Shown piece by piece: positions 17,513-26,534 of a DNA stretch of 64,000 bases. The position numbers and the translations under genes were made by a program. Below the pieces are notes generated by a model. It did no database searches, was not told where the DNA came from, and worked only from the letters and a program-made list of their open reading frames with translations. The stretch is from assembly GCA_020524245.1 (NCBI GenBank), contig JAIVLN010000008.1, positions 1 through 64,000 on the forward strand. Reading direction: 5' to 3'. This DNA is from Rossellomorea aquimaris. GTDB lineage: Bacteria; Bacillota; Bacilli; Bacillales; Fictibacillaceae. Numbering within the stretch: the first letter of the stretch is position 1; the number at the start of each line of letters is the position of its first letter.

Positions 17513-17716
17513 ATGCCATACGATAAGAAAAGTGAACTGCCTGATCAGGTTAAGGACAATTTGCCGAAACACGCTCAAGAAATCTATAAAGAAGCCTTCA
17601 ACTCAGCAAGCGAGCAATATGATCAAGAAAAGACAGCACACAAAGTCGCTTGGAGTGCTGTGAAAGAAAAGTACACCAAAAATGAGAACGACAACTGGGT
17701 CAAGAAGGAAGAATGA
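17513..17716 (+). CDS. ChaB family protein
   Basis: 67 residues from ATG 17513. The small helical, highly charged sequence (PYDKKSELPDQVKDNLPKHA, then AFNSASEQY and AHKVAWSAVKEKY) matches the ChaB fold, a domain first described near the E. coli ChaA cation exchanger and widespread as a small stress-associated protein. Its biochemical role is not established. The ribosome site lies within a terminator-like hairpin, unusual for a constitutive gene. A bidirectional terminator follows at 17723-17748. Confidence 0.8.
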   Translation: MPYDKKSELPDQVKDNLPKHAQEIYKEAFNSASEQYDQEKTAHKVAWSAVKEKYTKNENDNWVKKEE

Positions 17717-17722
17717 AATTAG

Positions 17723-17748
17723 AAGGGATAGCGAAATCGCTATCCCTT
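17723..17748. terminator. Bidirectional terminator between chaB and ykuS
   Basis: An 11-bp perfect stem (AAGGGATAGCG / CGCTATCCCTT) with a 4-nt loop lies between convergent genes, with short T-rich tails on both strands. Confidence 0.8.
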
Positions 17749-17758
17749 TCATTATGGA

Positions 17759-18007
17759 TTATGATTGTTGGAAACGTTGATCAATTTGTTGGCACACATC
17801 ATCTGCAGACATTCCATGTGCATTGATGACAGACCCTTGTGTCATGGTATTTTGGATCCCCATCACGTTTTCATCTTGACCTGTAATCACACAGCAATCA
17901 CAGTCAGCAGCATCTTGTTCCTGCTGCAACTGTTTTACGTCATATCCTTTGCTTTGAAGCGCTTCTTGTACAGCAGACAAAGATTGTTCAACTCCAATAC
18001 GTGGCAT
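17759..18007 (-). CDS. ykuS: UPF0180 family protein, YkuS-like
   Basis: 82 residues; ATG at 18007 follows GGAGGTGGAAGGT. The sequence [23 protein letters not shown] with a Cys pair ([11 protein letters not shown]) and the [15 protein letters not shown] segment is typical of UPF0180 proteins. The function of the family is unknown. Position between ykuT and dapL (ykuR) agrees with B. subtilis. Cytoplasmic, no membrane segment. Confidence 0.88.
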   Translation of the reverse strand: MPRIGVEQSLSAVQEALQSKGYDVKQLQQEQDAADCDCCVITGQDENVMGIQNTMTQGSVINAHGMSADDVCQQIDQRFQQS

Positions 18008-18169
18008 ACCTTCCACCTCCTCCGCACTTTCTCTTAAGTTAACCGGATGTGGCAGGCGATATGCACAGGTTGAGTGATGATGAAGGCATTGGTATAGGTC
18101 AAGAGTCTCTTACGGAGGGCGATCTTGCAGTTTTCCCGTTTTCGGGGTACGAAGCATCACCTAATCCCA

Positions 18170-18195
18170 CAAAAAAGAGCCCTTCACCAGGACTC
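18170..18195 (-). terminator. Intrinsic terminator of dapHL
   Basis: GAGTCCT / AGGGCTC stem (one wobble) followed on the minus strand by TTTTTTG; it ends the dapH-dapL transcript. Confidence 0.8.
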
Positions 18196-19319
18196 TAGTT
18201 CGCTTTTACGGTTATATAATCGACGAGCAAATCAACTGCTACCTTAAGTGCTTCCTCTTTCGGTTCAATTTTCGAGTGATGCAATCCATATGGCGTATCG
18301 ACACCGAGCCAGAACATGAATCCCGGAATTTCTTTTAAGAAATATCCGAAATCTTCTCCTGTCATCGCTTTATCACTCACAACGAGCTCATACTTACTAC
18401 CTTCAACGAACTTTATGAACTCTTCAGTCAGTACAGGGTCATTGTCAACCTGATAATAGTTCGCGCCATAATCGATTTCGGCCTCGCATTCAAATCCAGT
18501 TTCAATACCGGAGACGAGAGCCTCAATCCGCTTCTTCACGTTCTCCATTGCTTCTGGTGACAACGTTCGAATCGTCCCTTCGATTCGCGCTTTTTCAGCA
18601 ATGATATTCTGCTTCGTTCCACCGGTGATTTTACCGATCGTAACGACCGCAGAGTCCAATGGATCGATATTTCGTGAGACGATCGTTTGCATCAGGGATA
18701 CGAGATTACTCCCTGCAACGACCATATCATTCGCTTTATGCGGATACGCTGCGTGACCACCTTTTCCTTTTAAGTCGATGAACAATTCGGAAGTGTTCGC
18801 GAACAATAAACCTTCCTTCGTTCCAATTGTACCAACAGGAAGGTCAGGTGCAATATGGAGAGCCATCATCATATCAGGTCGGAACGCATTGAACTCCTCA
18901 CTTTCCAAAATAGGGAGTGCTCCCCCAGGACCTTCTTCTGCTGGTTGAAAAATGAACAACAGATGATCCTTCGGCTGATTCGATGCAAAGTGCGTCAAAA
19001 CACCGAGAGCAATCGTCATGTGGAAATCATGACCACACGCATGCATCATTCCAGGATGTTCTGATTTGAAATCATATGTGGTTTCCTCTTCAATCGGTAA
19101 CCCGTCGATATCCGTCCGATACCCAATCGTTTTCTCAGGGTTCGCTCCATGCACCTTTACCAATAGGCCTGTCTTCCACTCGACCACCTCAAGATGGTCT
19201 TGAGGTAACGTTTGAATATGGTCCAACAAAAAGCGCTGGGTCTTCACTTCTTGAAAACCCAGCTCTGGTATACGGTGTAGAGAGCGGCGAATATCAATGA
19301 GATCATCATGTGACATCAT
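18195..19319 (-). CDS. dapL: N-acetyldiaminopimelate deacetylase
   Basis: About 374 residues from ATG 19319 (SD GGAGAGGG, 5 nt). M20 dimetal amidohydrolase: the HACGHDFH motif binds the metals and EEGPGG carries the catalytic Glu; the lid domain starts about residue 180 ([13 protein letters not shown]). It removes acetate from N-acetyl-LL-diaminopimelate in the acetylase branch of lysine and peptidoglycan precursor synthesis. It lies 22 nt after dapH, which makes the acetylated substrate. B. subtilis YkuR is the direct counterpart. The gene name dapL is also used elsewhere for an unrelated aminotransferase; here it means the deacetylase. Confidence 0.93.
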   Translation of the reverse strand: MMSHDDLIDIRRSLHRIPELGFQEVKTQRFLLDHIQTLPQDHLEVVEWKTGLLVKVHGANPEKTIGYRTDIDGLPIEEETTYDFKSEHPGMMHACGHDFHMTIALGVLTHFASNQPKDHLLFIFQPAEEGPGGALPILESEEFNAFRPDMMMALHIAPDLPVGTIGTKEGLLFANTSELFIDLKGKGGHAAYPHKANDMVVAGSNLVSLMQTIVSRNIDPLDSAVVTIGKITGGTKQNIIAEKARIEGTIRTLSPEAMENVKKRIEALVSGIETGFECEAEIDYGANYYQVDNDPVLTEEFIKFVEGSKYELVVSDKAMTGEDFGYFLKEIPGFMFWLGVDTPYGLHHSKIEPKEEALKVAVDLLVDYITVKAN

Positions 19320-19341
19320 TTCTGCCCTCTCCTTTTTCAAA

Positions 19342-20061
19342 TTAGTCTTCCTTCAACTGGCGAAGTTCTTGCTTGATTTCTGTCTTTCCTTTTGTCTTCT
19401 CATCAATTTTCTTGATGACACGGGCTGGTGTACCAGCAACGACAGATAGTGGAGGTACATCTTCTGTTACGACAGCTCCGGCTGCAACAACAGAACCTTC
19501 TCCAACTGTAACACCTTCAAGGATTACAGCATTCGCTCCAACGACGACACCATCTTCAACGACGACTGGTTTTGCAGAAGGTGGTTCAATGACCCCTGCC
19601 AATACAGATCCTGCACCGATGTGGCAGTTCTTACCGACTGTCGCACGTCCACCAAGAACAACGTTCATGTCAATCATTGTGCCTTCACCGACGACGGATC
19701 CGATATTGATCATTGCACCCATCATGATGACTGCATTTTTCCCGATTTCGACTTGATCACGGATGACTGCACCAGGTTCAATACGAGCTTGTACGCCTTT
19801 TAGGTCCAACAAAGGAATTGCAGAGTTACGACGATCGTTTTCGACTACATAATCTTCGATTGCAGCTTCATTTTCTTCAATCGCAGCTTTGATTTCTTTC
19901 CATTCACCAAAAAGGACTCCTGTGTTACCAGTAACGAATGATTTCGTCGTAGATCCGAAATCAATCCCTTCAATATCCCCTTTGATATGTACTTTGACAG
20001 GTGTTGACTTTTCACTATTTTGAATAAACGAGATGATCTCGTTTGCATCCATCATTTTCAT
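19342..20061 (-). CDS. dapH: Tetrahydrodipicolinate N-acetyltransferase
   Basis: 239 residues. The C-terminal half is a left-handed beta-helix of hexapeptide repeats (from about 90: [33 protein letters not shown] and further turns), and the N-terminus [16 protein letters not shown] is nearly that of B. subtilis DapH/YkuQ. It acetylates tetrahydrodipicolinate with acetyl-CoA, the first step of the acetylase branch of diaminopimelate synthesis. It is followed by dapL and preceded by ccpC on the same strand. Confidence 0.96.
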   Translation of the reverse strand: MKMMDANEIISFIQNSEKSTPVKVHIKGDIEGIDFGSTTKSFVTGNTGVLFGEWKEIKAAIEENEAAIEDYVVENDRRNSAIPLLDLKGVQARIEPGAVIRDQVEIGKNAVIMMGAMINIGSVVGEGTMIDMNVVLGGRATVGKNCHIGAGSVLAGVIEPPSAKPVVVEDGVVVGANAVILEGVTVGEGSVVAAGAVVTEDVPPLSVVAGTPARVIKKIDEKTKGKTEIKQELRQLKED

Positions 20062-20128
20062 AAACCAATTCCTCCTTCATTTTTCTCAATCTCAATCGGA
20101 TTAATTTTATCGTATTTTCACGCAGTTG

Positions 20129-21010
20129 TTAAGTATGACCGTTTCCCTTCATCTCATTGATGAGATCGATGAACGCTTTCACTTGCTTCAATTGATGCGA
20201 AGCTTCACTGTATATGATCCAGGTATCCCGGACCAACGGTTCTTTCTTCTCATTCCTGATCGGTATCGTATGGAAGTTCGGTTCTTCTTTCGGTAGACTA
20301 ATCGATGGCAGAATCGCATAGCCGATTCCATTAAGAGCCATCTGTTTGCAAGTCTCAATTTGATCGACGACAATCGTCCGTTTCGGTGATGATTTGAACT
20401 TACGAACCCACCAATCCTGAATCTCTTGATAATAGGTGGAATGACTTTTGAACTGGATGAAAGGCCTTGTTGTTCCCTCCAACTCTTCAAGTGACTGGAT
20501 CTTCGTATCCACCAGATGTAATTCATCGGATATCAAGTGTTCTTTTGGACCTCTCCAATCTGGATGACCTCTAATGATACCTATATGGAAATGGTCCCCG
20601 TACAGTTGACGTTGCACTTCACTGCTCCAGCCCGTTACGAGTGAGATTTTCACATTCGGAAAACGCTCTACATATTCCTTTAGAACTTTAGGTAGCCAAT
20701 ATTGTCCGATAATTGACGCAACCGCTAGTTTCAACGTTCCATGGACCACGTCTCCCATAGACAATACTTCGTCTCTCACTTCCTCTTCTGTCTGTATCGT
20801 TTGATTGACGAACTCAATGACCTTTTCCCCGGCAGGTGTCAACGTTAATCCCTTCTGCGAGCGGATGAACAGCTTCGCTCCCCACCGTTGTTCAATCGAT
20901 TGAAGTCGTTGACTTAAGGCAGGCTGGGAAACATAAAGTCTTTCAGATGCCTTTCGCATGTTCAGTTCTTCGGCGAGAATATTCAATACATGGAATTCCG
21001 TCATTTGCAC
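20129..21010 (-). CDS. ccpC: LysR-type regulator of TCA genes
   Basis: 293 residues. Winged helix-turn-helix at about 3-62 (MRKASERLYVSQPALSQRLQ) and a periplasmic-binding-like effector domain from about 90. The N-terminal region closely matches B. subtilis CcpC (YkuM), which represses citB and citZ and responds to citrate. An ATAA-N7-TTAT dyad, the known CcpC recognition pattern, is present 23-37 nt upstream of the start (21033-21047), suggesting autoregulation. Neighbour dapH matches the B. subtilis order. Confidence 0.9.
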   Translation of the reverse strand: MQMTEFHVLNILAEELNMRKASERLYVSQPALSQRLQSIEQRWGAKLFIRSQKGLTLTPAGEKVIEFVNQTIQTEEEVRDEVLSMGDVVHGTLKLAVASIIGQYWLPKVLKEYVERFPNVKISLVTGWSSEVQRQLYGDHFHIGIIRGHPDWRGPKEHLISDELHLVDTKIQSLEELEGTTRPFIQFKSHSTYYQEIQDWWVRKFKSSPKRTIVVDQIETCKQMALNGIGYAILPSISLPKEEPNFHTIPIRNEKKEPLVRDTWIIYSEASHQLKQVKAFIDLINEMKGNGHT

Positions 21011-21032
21011 AACTACTCACACACCTTGGTCC

Positions 21033-21047
21033 ATAAGTTTTTCTTAT
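21033..21047. promoter_or_regulatory. Candidate CcpC operator
   Basis: ATAAGTTTTTCTTAT is a perfect dyad fitting ATAA-N7-TTAT, the reported CcpC binding pattern. It lies between divergent ccpC and the TSUP transporter gene. Confidence 0.6.
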
Positions 21048-21134
21048 CATAAAGTATAAATTAATTGTCATTTTATTATAACGAATCATGCCATAAGATA
21101 ACACTATAAACAAATTTGGAAGAAGGTACCAAAA

Positions 21135-21878
21135 ATGACACTTCTTTTAATTGCAATTGGTTTCAGTGCGACGTTCATCGGGACTTTGGCTGGGAGCGGT
21201 GGTTTGATCAACCTGCCCTCTATGCTTGTAGCAGGCATTCCCATCCATACGGCCATCGCCTCAAACAAATTCTCGAACATGATCAGTTCCTTCTCGAGCT
21301 TCTATGTATTATTACGGAAAAGAGAAGTCCAATTCCGAGCCGCTGCTAAAATTGCACCTTTCAGCCTTGCAGGCGGTGTGGTAGGTGGCATGATTGCATC
21401 CTCTCTATCAGAAAGGACGATGTTGTTGATCGGTATCGGTTTGTTGATCTTTGCTTTCCTCCTATCGTTCTTGAAAAAACCTCCAAAGGTCGATGATGGG
21501 GTAGAACGACTATCCAAATGGTCCTTTCCAGGTCTTTTCGGCATTGGCACTTATGACGGTATGTTCGGGCCAGGACAAGCGACGTTCCAAATGTATCTTT
21601 TCTTCTACCAGGGTGTTTCGTATCTCAGGACCATTGCCTATACCCGTTTCAATACCTTCCTGAGCTGTTTAGGTGCTTTCGTCAGCTTTTATTTTGCCGG
21701 ACACTTGGATTGGAAAATTGCGCTCCCTCTTGCTGTTGGTTCATTAATTGGTGCACAAACAGCTGTCAGACTTGCAGGTAAATTTTCCAAATCAACTGTC
21801 AAACTCATCCTCAGGGCGATCACGATTTTACTATTGTTACAATTGATTTATCAGATGATTGGAGGAAAACTGCCATGA
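21135..21878 (+). CDS. TSUP (TauE/SafE) family transporter
   Basis: 247 residues, about seven to eight hydrophobic segments and two internally related halves starting with small-residue motifs (FIGTLAGSGGLINLPSML; GTYDGMFGPGQATF). This pattern defines the TauE/SafE family of sulfite, sulfonate or other anion exporters. The exact substrate cannot be predicted. The last codons overlap the start of the next gene (ATGA), so the transporter and the VOC protein are coupled. It is divergent from ccpC and could share its control region. Confidence 0.85.
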   Translation: MTLLLIAIGFSATFIGTLAGSGGLINLPSMLVAGIPIHTAIASNKFSNMISSFSSFYVLLRKREVQFRAAAKIAPFSLAGGVVGGMIASSLSERTMLLIGIGLLIFAFLLSFLKKPPKVDDGVERLSKWSFPGLFGIGTYDGMFGPGQATFQMYLFFYQGVSYLRTIAYTRFNTFLSCLGAFVSFYFAGHLDWKIALPLAVGSLIGAQTAVRLAGKFSKSTVKLILRAITILLLLQLIYQMIGGKLP

Positions 21879-22249
21879 TGAATATTCAGTTTGAACGTTT
21901 GCATCATATTCAAGTTTGTATTCCCATTGGAGAAGAGGAAAAAGCACGTCATTTTTATACAAACGTGCTTGGTTTGAAGGAGATAGAAAAACCAGAAGCG
22001 TTGAAAGTAAACGGCGGCCTTTGGTATGAAGTGGCCGGTATTGAACTGCACATCGGTACAGAGACTCATACTGAACAAAGCAAAAGACACCCTGCATTTG
22101 AAATTACCAATTTGCATCAAGTTAAAGAGTACCTTCTCCAACAAGGGGTTTCCATTAAAGAAGAAACACAAATCCCCGGGATGCAACGATTTTCCTTTTT
22201 TGATCCGTTCAACAATCGGATTGAATTGTTAGAAACCGTTTCTTCCTAA
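21875..22249 (+). CDS. VOC (glyoxalase-like) family protein
   Basis: 124 residues with one beta-alpha-beta-beta-beta repeat pair typical of vicinal oxygen chelate proteins. His near residue 11 (RLHHIQVCIP) and Glu near the C-terminus (FFDPFNNRIELLE) are the usual metal ligands. Such small proteins include lyases, dioxygenases and antibiotic-binding proteins; the reaction here is unknown. Its start overlaps the stop of the TSUP gene, so it is probably made together with the transporter. Confidence 0.8.
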   Translation: MMNIQFERLHHIQVCIPIGEEEKARHFYTNVLGLKEIEKPEALKVNGGLWYEVAGIELHIGTETHTEQSKRHPAFEITNLHQVKEYLLQQGVSIKEETQIPGMQRFSFFDPFNNRIELLETVSS

Positions 22250-22260
22250 CCATATTGAGG

Positions 22261-23040
22261 TTATTTTATCTCTTGCAAATTGAAAAAAGTAATCATATCA
22301 TCAATCTTTCTTTGGAGTTCTTCTTTTGATCTTTGAAGGTATTGAAAAAGAAATCTTTTACTGTTAGGAGATACATCCCAATCATCCGGCATTGATTCCA
22401 AAATCTCTTCTATCTTTTGATCCGGTAAACTGGTGATTGTATCTCCAAACCTATGGAGCTCAGATGTATCTCTCATATAAGAAAAACACCATAGATAAAG
22501 ATTTTTCTTTTTTCTCAAAACCTTCCTATGCTTGTCTTTTTTCAATGTATGTGTATGGTCAATGATATGGAATTTGTACCTATCCTCACCTACAGGCTCC
22601 AAAAGAATGTTCTCCGTATGTCGGTCCTTGTTACCGACCCATGCATCGAAAACGAGCAGTTTAACAATGTCTCCTTCGTTGATTATTTGAAACTTCTCAG
22701 GAAAAGGTAATGCAAGAGAAATTCCAGAGTGAATATATTTACTGCAAAATTGAGTGCCTGGATAGAAATTCCGATTTGAAAGTTCTTTATTGTTGTCGAT
22801 AAATCCTTCCTTTATCTCGATTAACTCGAAGGGTACGACTGGTAAGTACAATTCTTTTGCTAAACATCCTACTAAATATTCTTTGATAAGATACTGAGGT
22901 TTTTTCTTATTATTCTTGAATTTAACGACATACTGGTTACCATTCATGAATTCAATAATTTTAGGTCTTGTAGCACCACTAAGTTTCATAACGACCCTTT
23001 TGGGTTCACCTATCTCATTAATACCTAAACCCTTATTCAA
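22261..23040 (-). CDS. HipA-like kinase domain protein (stand-alone)
   Basis: 259 residues. HipA/PI3K-like kinase hallmarks: K40 in the ATP-binding strand (YVVKFK), the catalytic segment D139-RHTE-N144 (NKDRHTENILL) and D161 of the metal-binding IIDHTHT. This is the short HipA_2-like form lacking the N-terminal HipA domain. There is no HipB-type antitoxin next to it; it stands alone between convergent and same-strand neighbours. E. coli HipA phosphorylates glutamyl-tRNA synthetase, but the targets of the stand-alone Bacillus type are not known to me. The gene is AT-richer than its neighbours, which may indicate acquisition. Confidence 0.75.
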   Translation of the reverse strand: MNKGLGINEIGEPKRVVMKLSGATRPKIIEFMNGNQYVVKFKNNKKKPQYLIKEYLVGCLAKELYLPVVPFELIEIKEGFIDNNKELSNRNFYPGTQFCSKYIHSGISLALPFPEKFQIINEGDIVKLLVFDAWVGNKDRHTENILLEPVGEDRYKFHIIDHTHTLKKDKHRKVLRKKKNLYLWCFSYMRDTSELHRFGDTITSLPDQKIEEILESMPDDWDVSPNSKRFLFQYLQRSKEELQRKIDDMITFFNLQEIK

Positions 23041-23121
23041 ATACAGTTCTCCTCCCTTCTTATTATTCTTTTATTAGTATATTTCTAAAAACAGAAAACG
23101 TTTGTTCGCTCACCTATACAA

Positions 23122-23158
23122 CAAAAAAAGAGAGTTGACCGCAGGGATCGACTCTCTT
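23122..23158 (-). terminator. Intrinsic terminator of the MFS gene
   Basis: AAGAGAGTTGA / TCGACTCTCTT stem overlapping the MFS stop, followed on the minus strand by a run of T residues. Confidence 0.85.
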
Positions 23159-24668
23159 AAGAATGATTTTTTAATTCCTTCTTTGGTAGAAAAAAGATTA
23201 AGATACTACTCAATACAGCTAGTATAAAAACACCTAGATACACACTCTCCATCGAAAACGTAAGCCCTTCTTGTAATAAGGTCAACGTTTCAGGAGGAAG
23301 CTTTTCCCTTTGGGATTTTTCTAACAGGATATTAGCAGCATCAAGAGAAAGGGATAAATCGCTATCGTTATTCTGCAAATAGGAATGAAGCCGGTTGTTC
23401 AAAATCCCTCCAAGTAAACTTGCTCCAATTGCACTTCCTAAAATCCGCATGAACATATTCGAAGCTGTGGCAACTCCACGCTTTTTCCAGTCTACCGAAG
23501 ACTGGATGGCTACGATGAATGTGGTTGTAGAGAGACCCATTCCTACTCCAATGATAAAAGATCCGATACCTGCCCAAATCGGACCTTTCGTTGGATCCAA
23601 ATTCATGAAAACAATCGAACCGATCACCAGTGCGACTCCACCACAATTCGCAATCGTACGGAAACCAAACTTAATGATCAACCTACCTGCAAGTGTGGAT
23701 GCAATCGGCCATCCTATCGACATGGTCGTAAGGGTGAAGCCTGCAACGAGAGGTGATTTTTCCATCACACCTTGTACATAAGCAGGTAAAAAAGAAGATA
23801 CCCCAAACAAAATGGCACCAGTCGTCAAGGAAGCTAAGTTCGCTAAAGTAATCAAACGATCCTGCCATATACTCAACGGCATAGTCGGTTCTGCAGCACG
23901 TTTTTCCTGATAGATGAACAAAATTAAACTAACGGTAAACAAACTGAGTAGACCAATGATCTGCCAGGAGAACCATGGTAAGTTCACACCACCCTGGATA
24001 AGCGCAATCATCAAGCTGCTCACAGCAACGAAAATCAATAGAGCACCTATGTAGTCAATTTCGCGTTTTTTCTTTTCAATGTCTTCGTGCAAAAATAAAT
24101 TTATGCCTAAAATTGCTAAAATACCCAAGGGGACGTTCAACCAGAATACATACGCCCAATCAACATAAAGGACGATAAATCCGCCAAGTGCTGGACCCAA
24201 AATAGCAGAGATTCCCCATACACTGGCCAGATAACCTTGGATTTTTGCTCTTTCTTCCACCGTGTACATGTCACCGACAATGGTCGTCGCAATTGGCATA
24301 ACCGCTCCTGCTCCAAGCCCTTGAATCAAACGGTACACGATCAGCATAAGCATGGAATCTGCAAAGCCACAAAGAATAGAGCCGACCATGAACAGACCGA
24401 TCCCAAATGTGAAAACCGGCTTTCTTCCAAACAGATCAGAAAGCTTCCCGTATATAAGAATCGTAACAGCCTGCATAAGTAAATAGGCAGAAAAAACCCA
24501 ACTATACAGGCTAAAACCACCTAAATCTGCAGCTATACTAGGCATCGCAGTTGAAACAATCGTCCCCTCGATTGCTGCCATAAACATGGCTAAAATAACA
24601 GAAACCAACACCAGTGGCCGTATCGTCGATTTCTCCCGTATCCCAGTTAAAATATCTTCTTTCGTCAT
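23157..24668 (-). CDS. MFS multidrug exporter, DHA2 (14-TM) family
   Basis: 503 residues, fourteen hydrophobic segments, motif A between TM2 and TM3 (GKLSDLFGRKPVF) and motif C in TM5 (WGISAILGPALGGFI), the antiporter signature. This is the EmrB/QacA type of drug:proton antiporter. No TetR- or MarR-type regulator is adjacent. The substrate is unknown. A tight terminator follows. The start is ATG 24668. Confidence 0.88.
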   Translation of the reverse strand: MTKEDILTGIREKSTIRPLVLVSVILAMFMAAIEGTIVSTAMPSIAADLGGFSLYSWVFSAYLLMQAVTILIYGKLSDLFGRKPVFTFGIGLFMVGSILCGFADSMLMLIVYRLIQGLGAGAVMPIATTIVGDMYTVEERAKIQGYLASVWGISAILGPALGGFIVLYVDWAYVFWLNVPLGILAILGINLFLHEDIEKKKREIDYIGALLIFVAVSSLMIALIQGGVNLPWFSWQIIGLLSLFTVSLILFIYQEKRAAEPTMPLSIWQDRLITLANLASLTTGAILFGVSSFLPAYVQGVMEKSPLVAGFTLTTMSIGWPIASTLAGRLIIKFGFRTIANCGGVALVIGSIVFMNLDPTKGPIWAGIGSFIIGVGMGLSTTTFIVAIQSSVDWKKRGVATASNMFMRILGSAIGASLLGGILNNRLHSYLQNNDSDLSLSLDAANILLEKSQREKLPPETLTLLQEGLTFSMESVYLGVFILAVLSSILIFFLPKKELKNHS

Positions 24669-24731
24669 ACTTTCACTTCCAATTGTCTATTGTAAAATCA
24701 TCCTGATAGTCAACCCAGCCTGGAAAGAAAA

Positions 24732-25790
24732 TCAGAACCAACGTTTTCTTTTGAAATAAAGGATCATGCCGAGCGTCATCGCGATCATTAATCCCCAAAC
24801 GACCGGGTATGCCATAGGTTCGTCCAACTCAGGCATATACATGAAGTTCATTCCATAAATTCCAGCTATGAAAGTTAAAGGGATGAAAATGGTCGAAACG
24901 ATGGTTAAGACCTTCATGACTTCATTCATCTTATTGCTAACACTTGAAAAATAGACATCCAATAGGTTAGCTGCCATTGTTCTTGTCATCTCAACAGTAT
25001 CCATGACATGGATGATATGGTCACTGACATCCTTCAAATAGAATCCTGTATTCAAGTCGATTACTTTCGTTTTTTCAAGACCTGTGATAATTTCTTTTAC
25101 CGGCCAAACAATTTTTCTTAAATGCATCCCGATATTTTTATAATAATAGATTTGCTGAAGAACACTTTGATCGGGATTCATCACCATATCCTCTTCAATT
25201 TTTTCAATGTCGGATGAAATTCGTTCAGATTCAATCAAATACTGATCAACAATGGCATCCAATAAGGAATAAACGAGATAGCCAGCCGACATGTTTCGGA
25301 TCCTGCCTAAATTTTGACGGATTGCTCTTCGAACCGGTTCAAGGACATCCCCTTTTCGCTCCTGAATCATGAATATCGTTTGATCCTTAATAATCATACT
25401 GATCTGTTCTTCCTCAATCTCAACTTCCTCTTTATTAAACCAGACCATCTTCAAGATCATGACGACATAATCATTTAAGATATTGATTTTTGGACGATGC
25501 TCCGTATTTAGAACGTCTTCAATCAGTAATGGATGGACACCAAATTCATCCCTAATAAATTTAAAAACGTTTATGTCATCCAACCCCTCAATATTCACCC
25601 AGGTTACGGATTCAGAATCCGTATATGGAAGAATATCCTCGATATGATTCAGCTTCCTTTCCACCAAATTTTCACCTAAATAATCGATAATGGAAATAGT
25701 TGTTTTTGAAGCTTCCTCATCTCCTACGTACACCAGTGAGCCTGGAGGAAGTCCTTTCTTTTTCTCCATTTCTTTTTCTTTACTCATCAT
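24732..25790 (-). CDS. corA: CorA family Mg2+ transporter
   Basis: 352 residues. A large cytoplasmic N-terminal funnel (about 25-285) is followed by two C-terminal transmembrane helices; the essential YGMNF selectivity motif sits at the end of the first. SD GGTGGTGAACC precedes the ATG. CorA pentamers admit Mg2+ (also Co2+, Ni2+) under control of cytoplasmic Mg2+. It is monocistronic here. A second Mg2+ channel gene, mgtE, lies at 43.7-45 kb. Confidence 0.92.
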   Translation of the reverse strand: MMSKEKEMEKKKGLPPGSLVYVGDEEASKTTISIIDYLGENLVERKLNHIEDILPYTDSESVTWVNIEGLDDINVFKFIRDEFGVHPLLIEDVLNTEHRPKINILNDYVVMILKMVWFNKEEVEIEEEQISMIIKDQTIFMIQERKGDVLEPVRRAIRQNLGRIRNMSAGYLVYSLLDAIVDQYLIESERISSDIEKIEEDMVMNPDQSVLQQIYYYKNIGMHLRKIVWPVKEIITGLEKTKVIDLNTGFYLKDVSDHIIHVMDTVEMTRTMAANLLDVYFSSVSNKMNEVMKVLTIVSTIFIPLTFIAGIYGMNFMYMPELDEPMAYPVVWGLMIAMTLGMILYFKRKRWF

Positions 25791-25950
25791 GGTTCACCAC
25801 CTGTTTTTCTAAAATGAATGTCGATTCATTATGATCTTAGATTCTATTTCTGTCGAATCATAAGAACTTTAGACGAACCTATTTTCAATATCTTGCTTTT
25901 GTAAGATAATGTACAAGGCTAATCTTTACAAAATTTCGGAGGTAATCGAT

Positions 25951-26124
25951 ATGTTAACACTCACAATTGAGCGGAAACGTGAACAAATGTTAGAAATCGC
26001 AAAAATACATGGTATATCATCTGAAGAAACTATAAAATGCAGTCAAGAGTTGGATCGTCTTCTACAGCTTCATCTCTCGAATCAGCTTCGAGATCGAAAT
26101 ATGAGGTTTAAAAAGATTTCATAA
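25951..26124 (+). CDS. Spo0E-like sporulation phosphatase
   Basis: 57 residues from ATG 25951, behind CGGAGGT; an upstream in-frame ATG at 25909 has no ribosome site. Two helices with the family signature: an IE-x-KR-x-x-M helix (TIERKREQMLEIA), a GISSEETIKCSQELDRLL second helix with the SxELDxL motif, whose Asp is needed to dephosphorylate Spo0A-P. Such small proteins block entry into sporulation. It is divergent from corA and followed by a weak hairpin at about 26291-26308. Confidence 0.82.
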   Translation: MLTLTIERKREQMLEIAKIHGISSEETIKCSQELDRLLQLHLSNQLRDRNMRFKKIS

Positions 26125-26317
26125 CTTATACTAATATACTTCGGTTAATGAAATAATAAGTAAACCTTTACCATTACTTCCATGCTTGTATGTCCTTACT
26201 ATATACTCATCCTTAACGTGAAACAATTTTTTGGTATTCTTTGTATTATATATCGACTGGACCGTTTTTTTCGATGCTGTAAACATCCTTTACCCATTTT
26301 TGGGTTTTTAAATCTTA
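26125..26317. other. AT-rich gap after the Spo0E-like gene
   Basis: No gene seen. A short ACCCA-TTTT-TGGGT hairpin followed by TTTTT (about 26291-26308) could terminate the Spo0E-like transcript. Confidence 0.4.
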
Positions 26318-26352
26318 TAAAAAAAAACCACTTTCCAAAATGGAAAGTGGTT
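26318..26352 (-). terminator. Intrinsic terminator of tRNA-Val
   Basis: An 11-bp perfect stem (AACCACTTTCC / GGAAAGTGGTT) with a 5-nt loop, then eight or more T residues on the minus strand; 14 nt past the tRNA 3' end. Confidence 0.92.
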
Positions 26353-26366
26353 GTCTTTTGTATGTA

Positions 26367-26442
26367 TGGTGACCCGTACTGGGCTCGAACCAGTGACCTC
26401 TACCCTGTCAAGGTAGCGCTCTCCCAACTGAGCTAACGGATC
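26367..26442 (-). tRNA. tRNA-Val(GAC)
   Basis: 76 nt with encoded CCA. Acceptor stem GATCCGT / ACGGGTC (one T-G pair), D-arm with AGCTCAGTTGGGAGAGC, anticodon stem CTACC / GGTAG around TTGACAG (anticodon GAC, valine), T-arm with GGTTCGAGCCC. It is a single-gene unit with its own SigA promoter and terminator. Confidence 0.95.
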
Positions 26443-26534
26443 ATTTTTATACGTTTAGGAAGTATAAGTGCAACTAAGCCTCAGCCATCGCCAAAGGCTT
26501 GGCATCGCCAAGTTTTCTTTAGCGGACAAGTAAT

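Noticed and set aside
17759-18016. GTG at 18016 as ykuS start
   Set aside because: It overlaps the Shine-Dalgarno that serves ATG 18007.
22261-23040. HipBA toxin-antitoxin module
   Set aside because: No helix-turn-helix antitoxin gene was found on either side; only the kinase domain is present.
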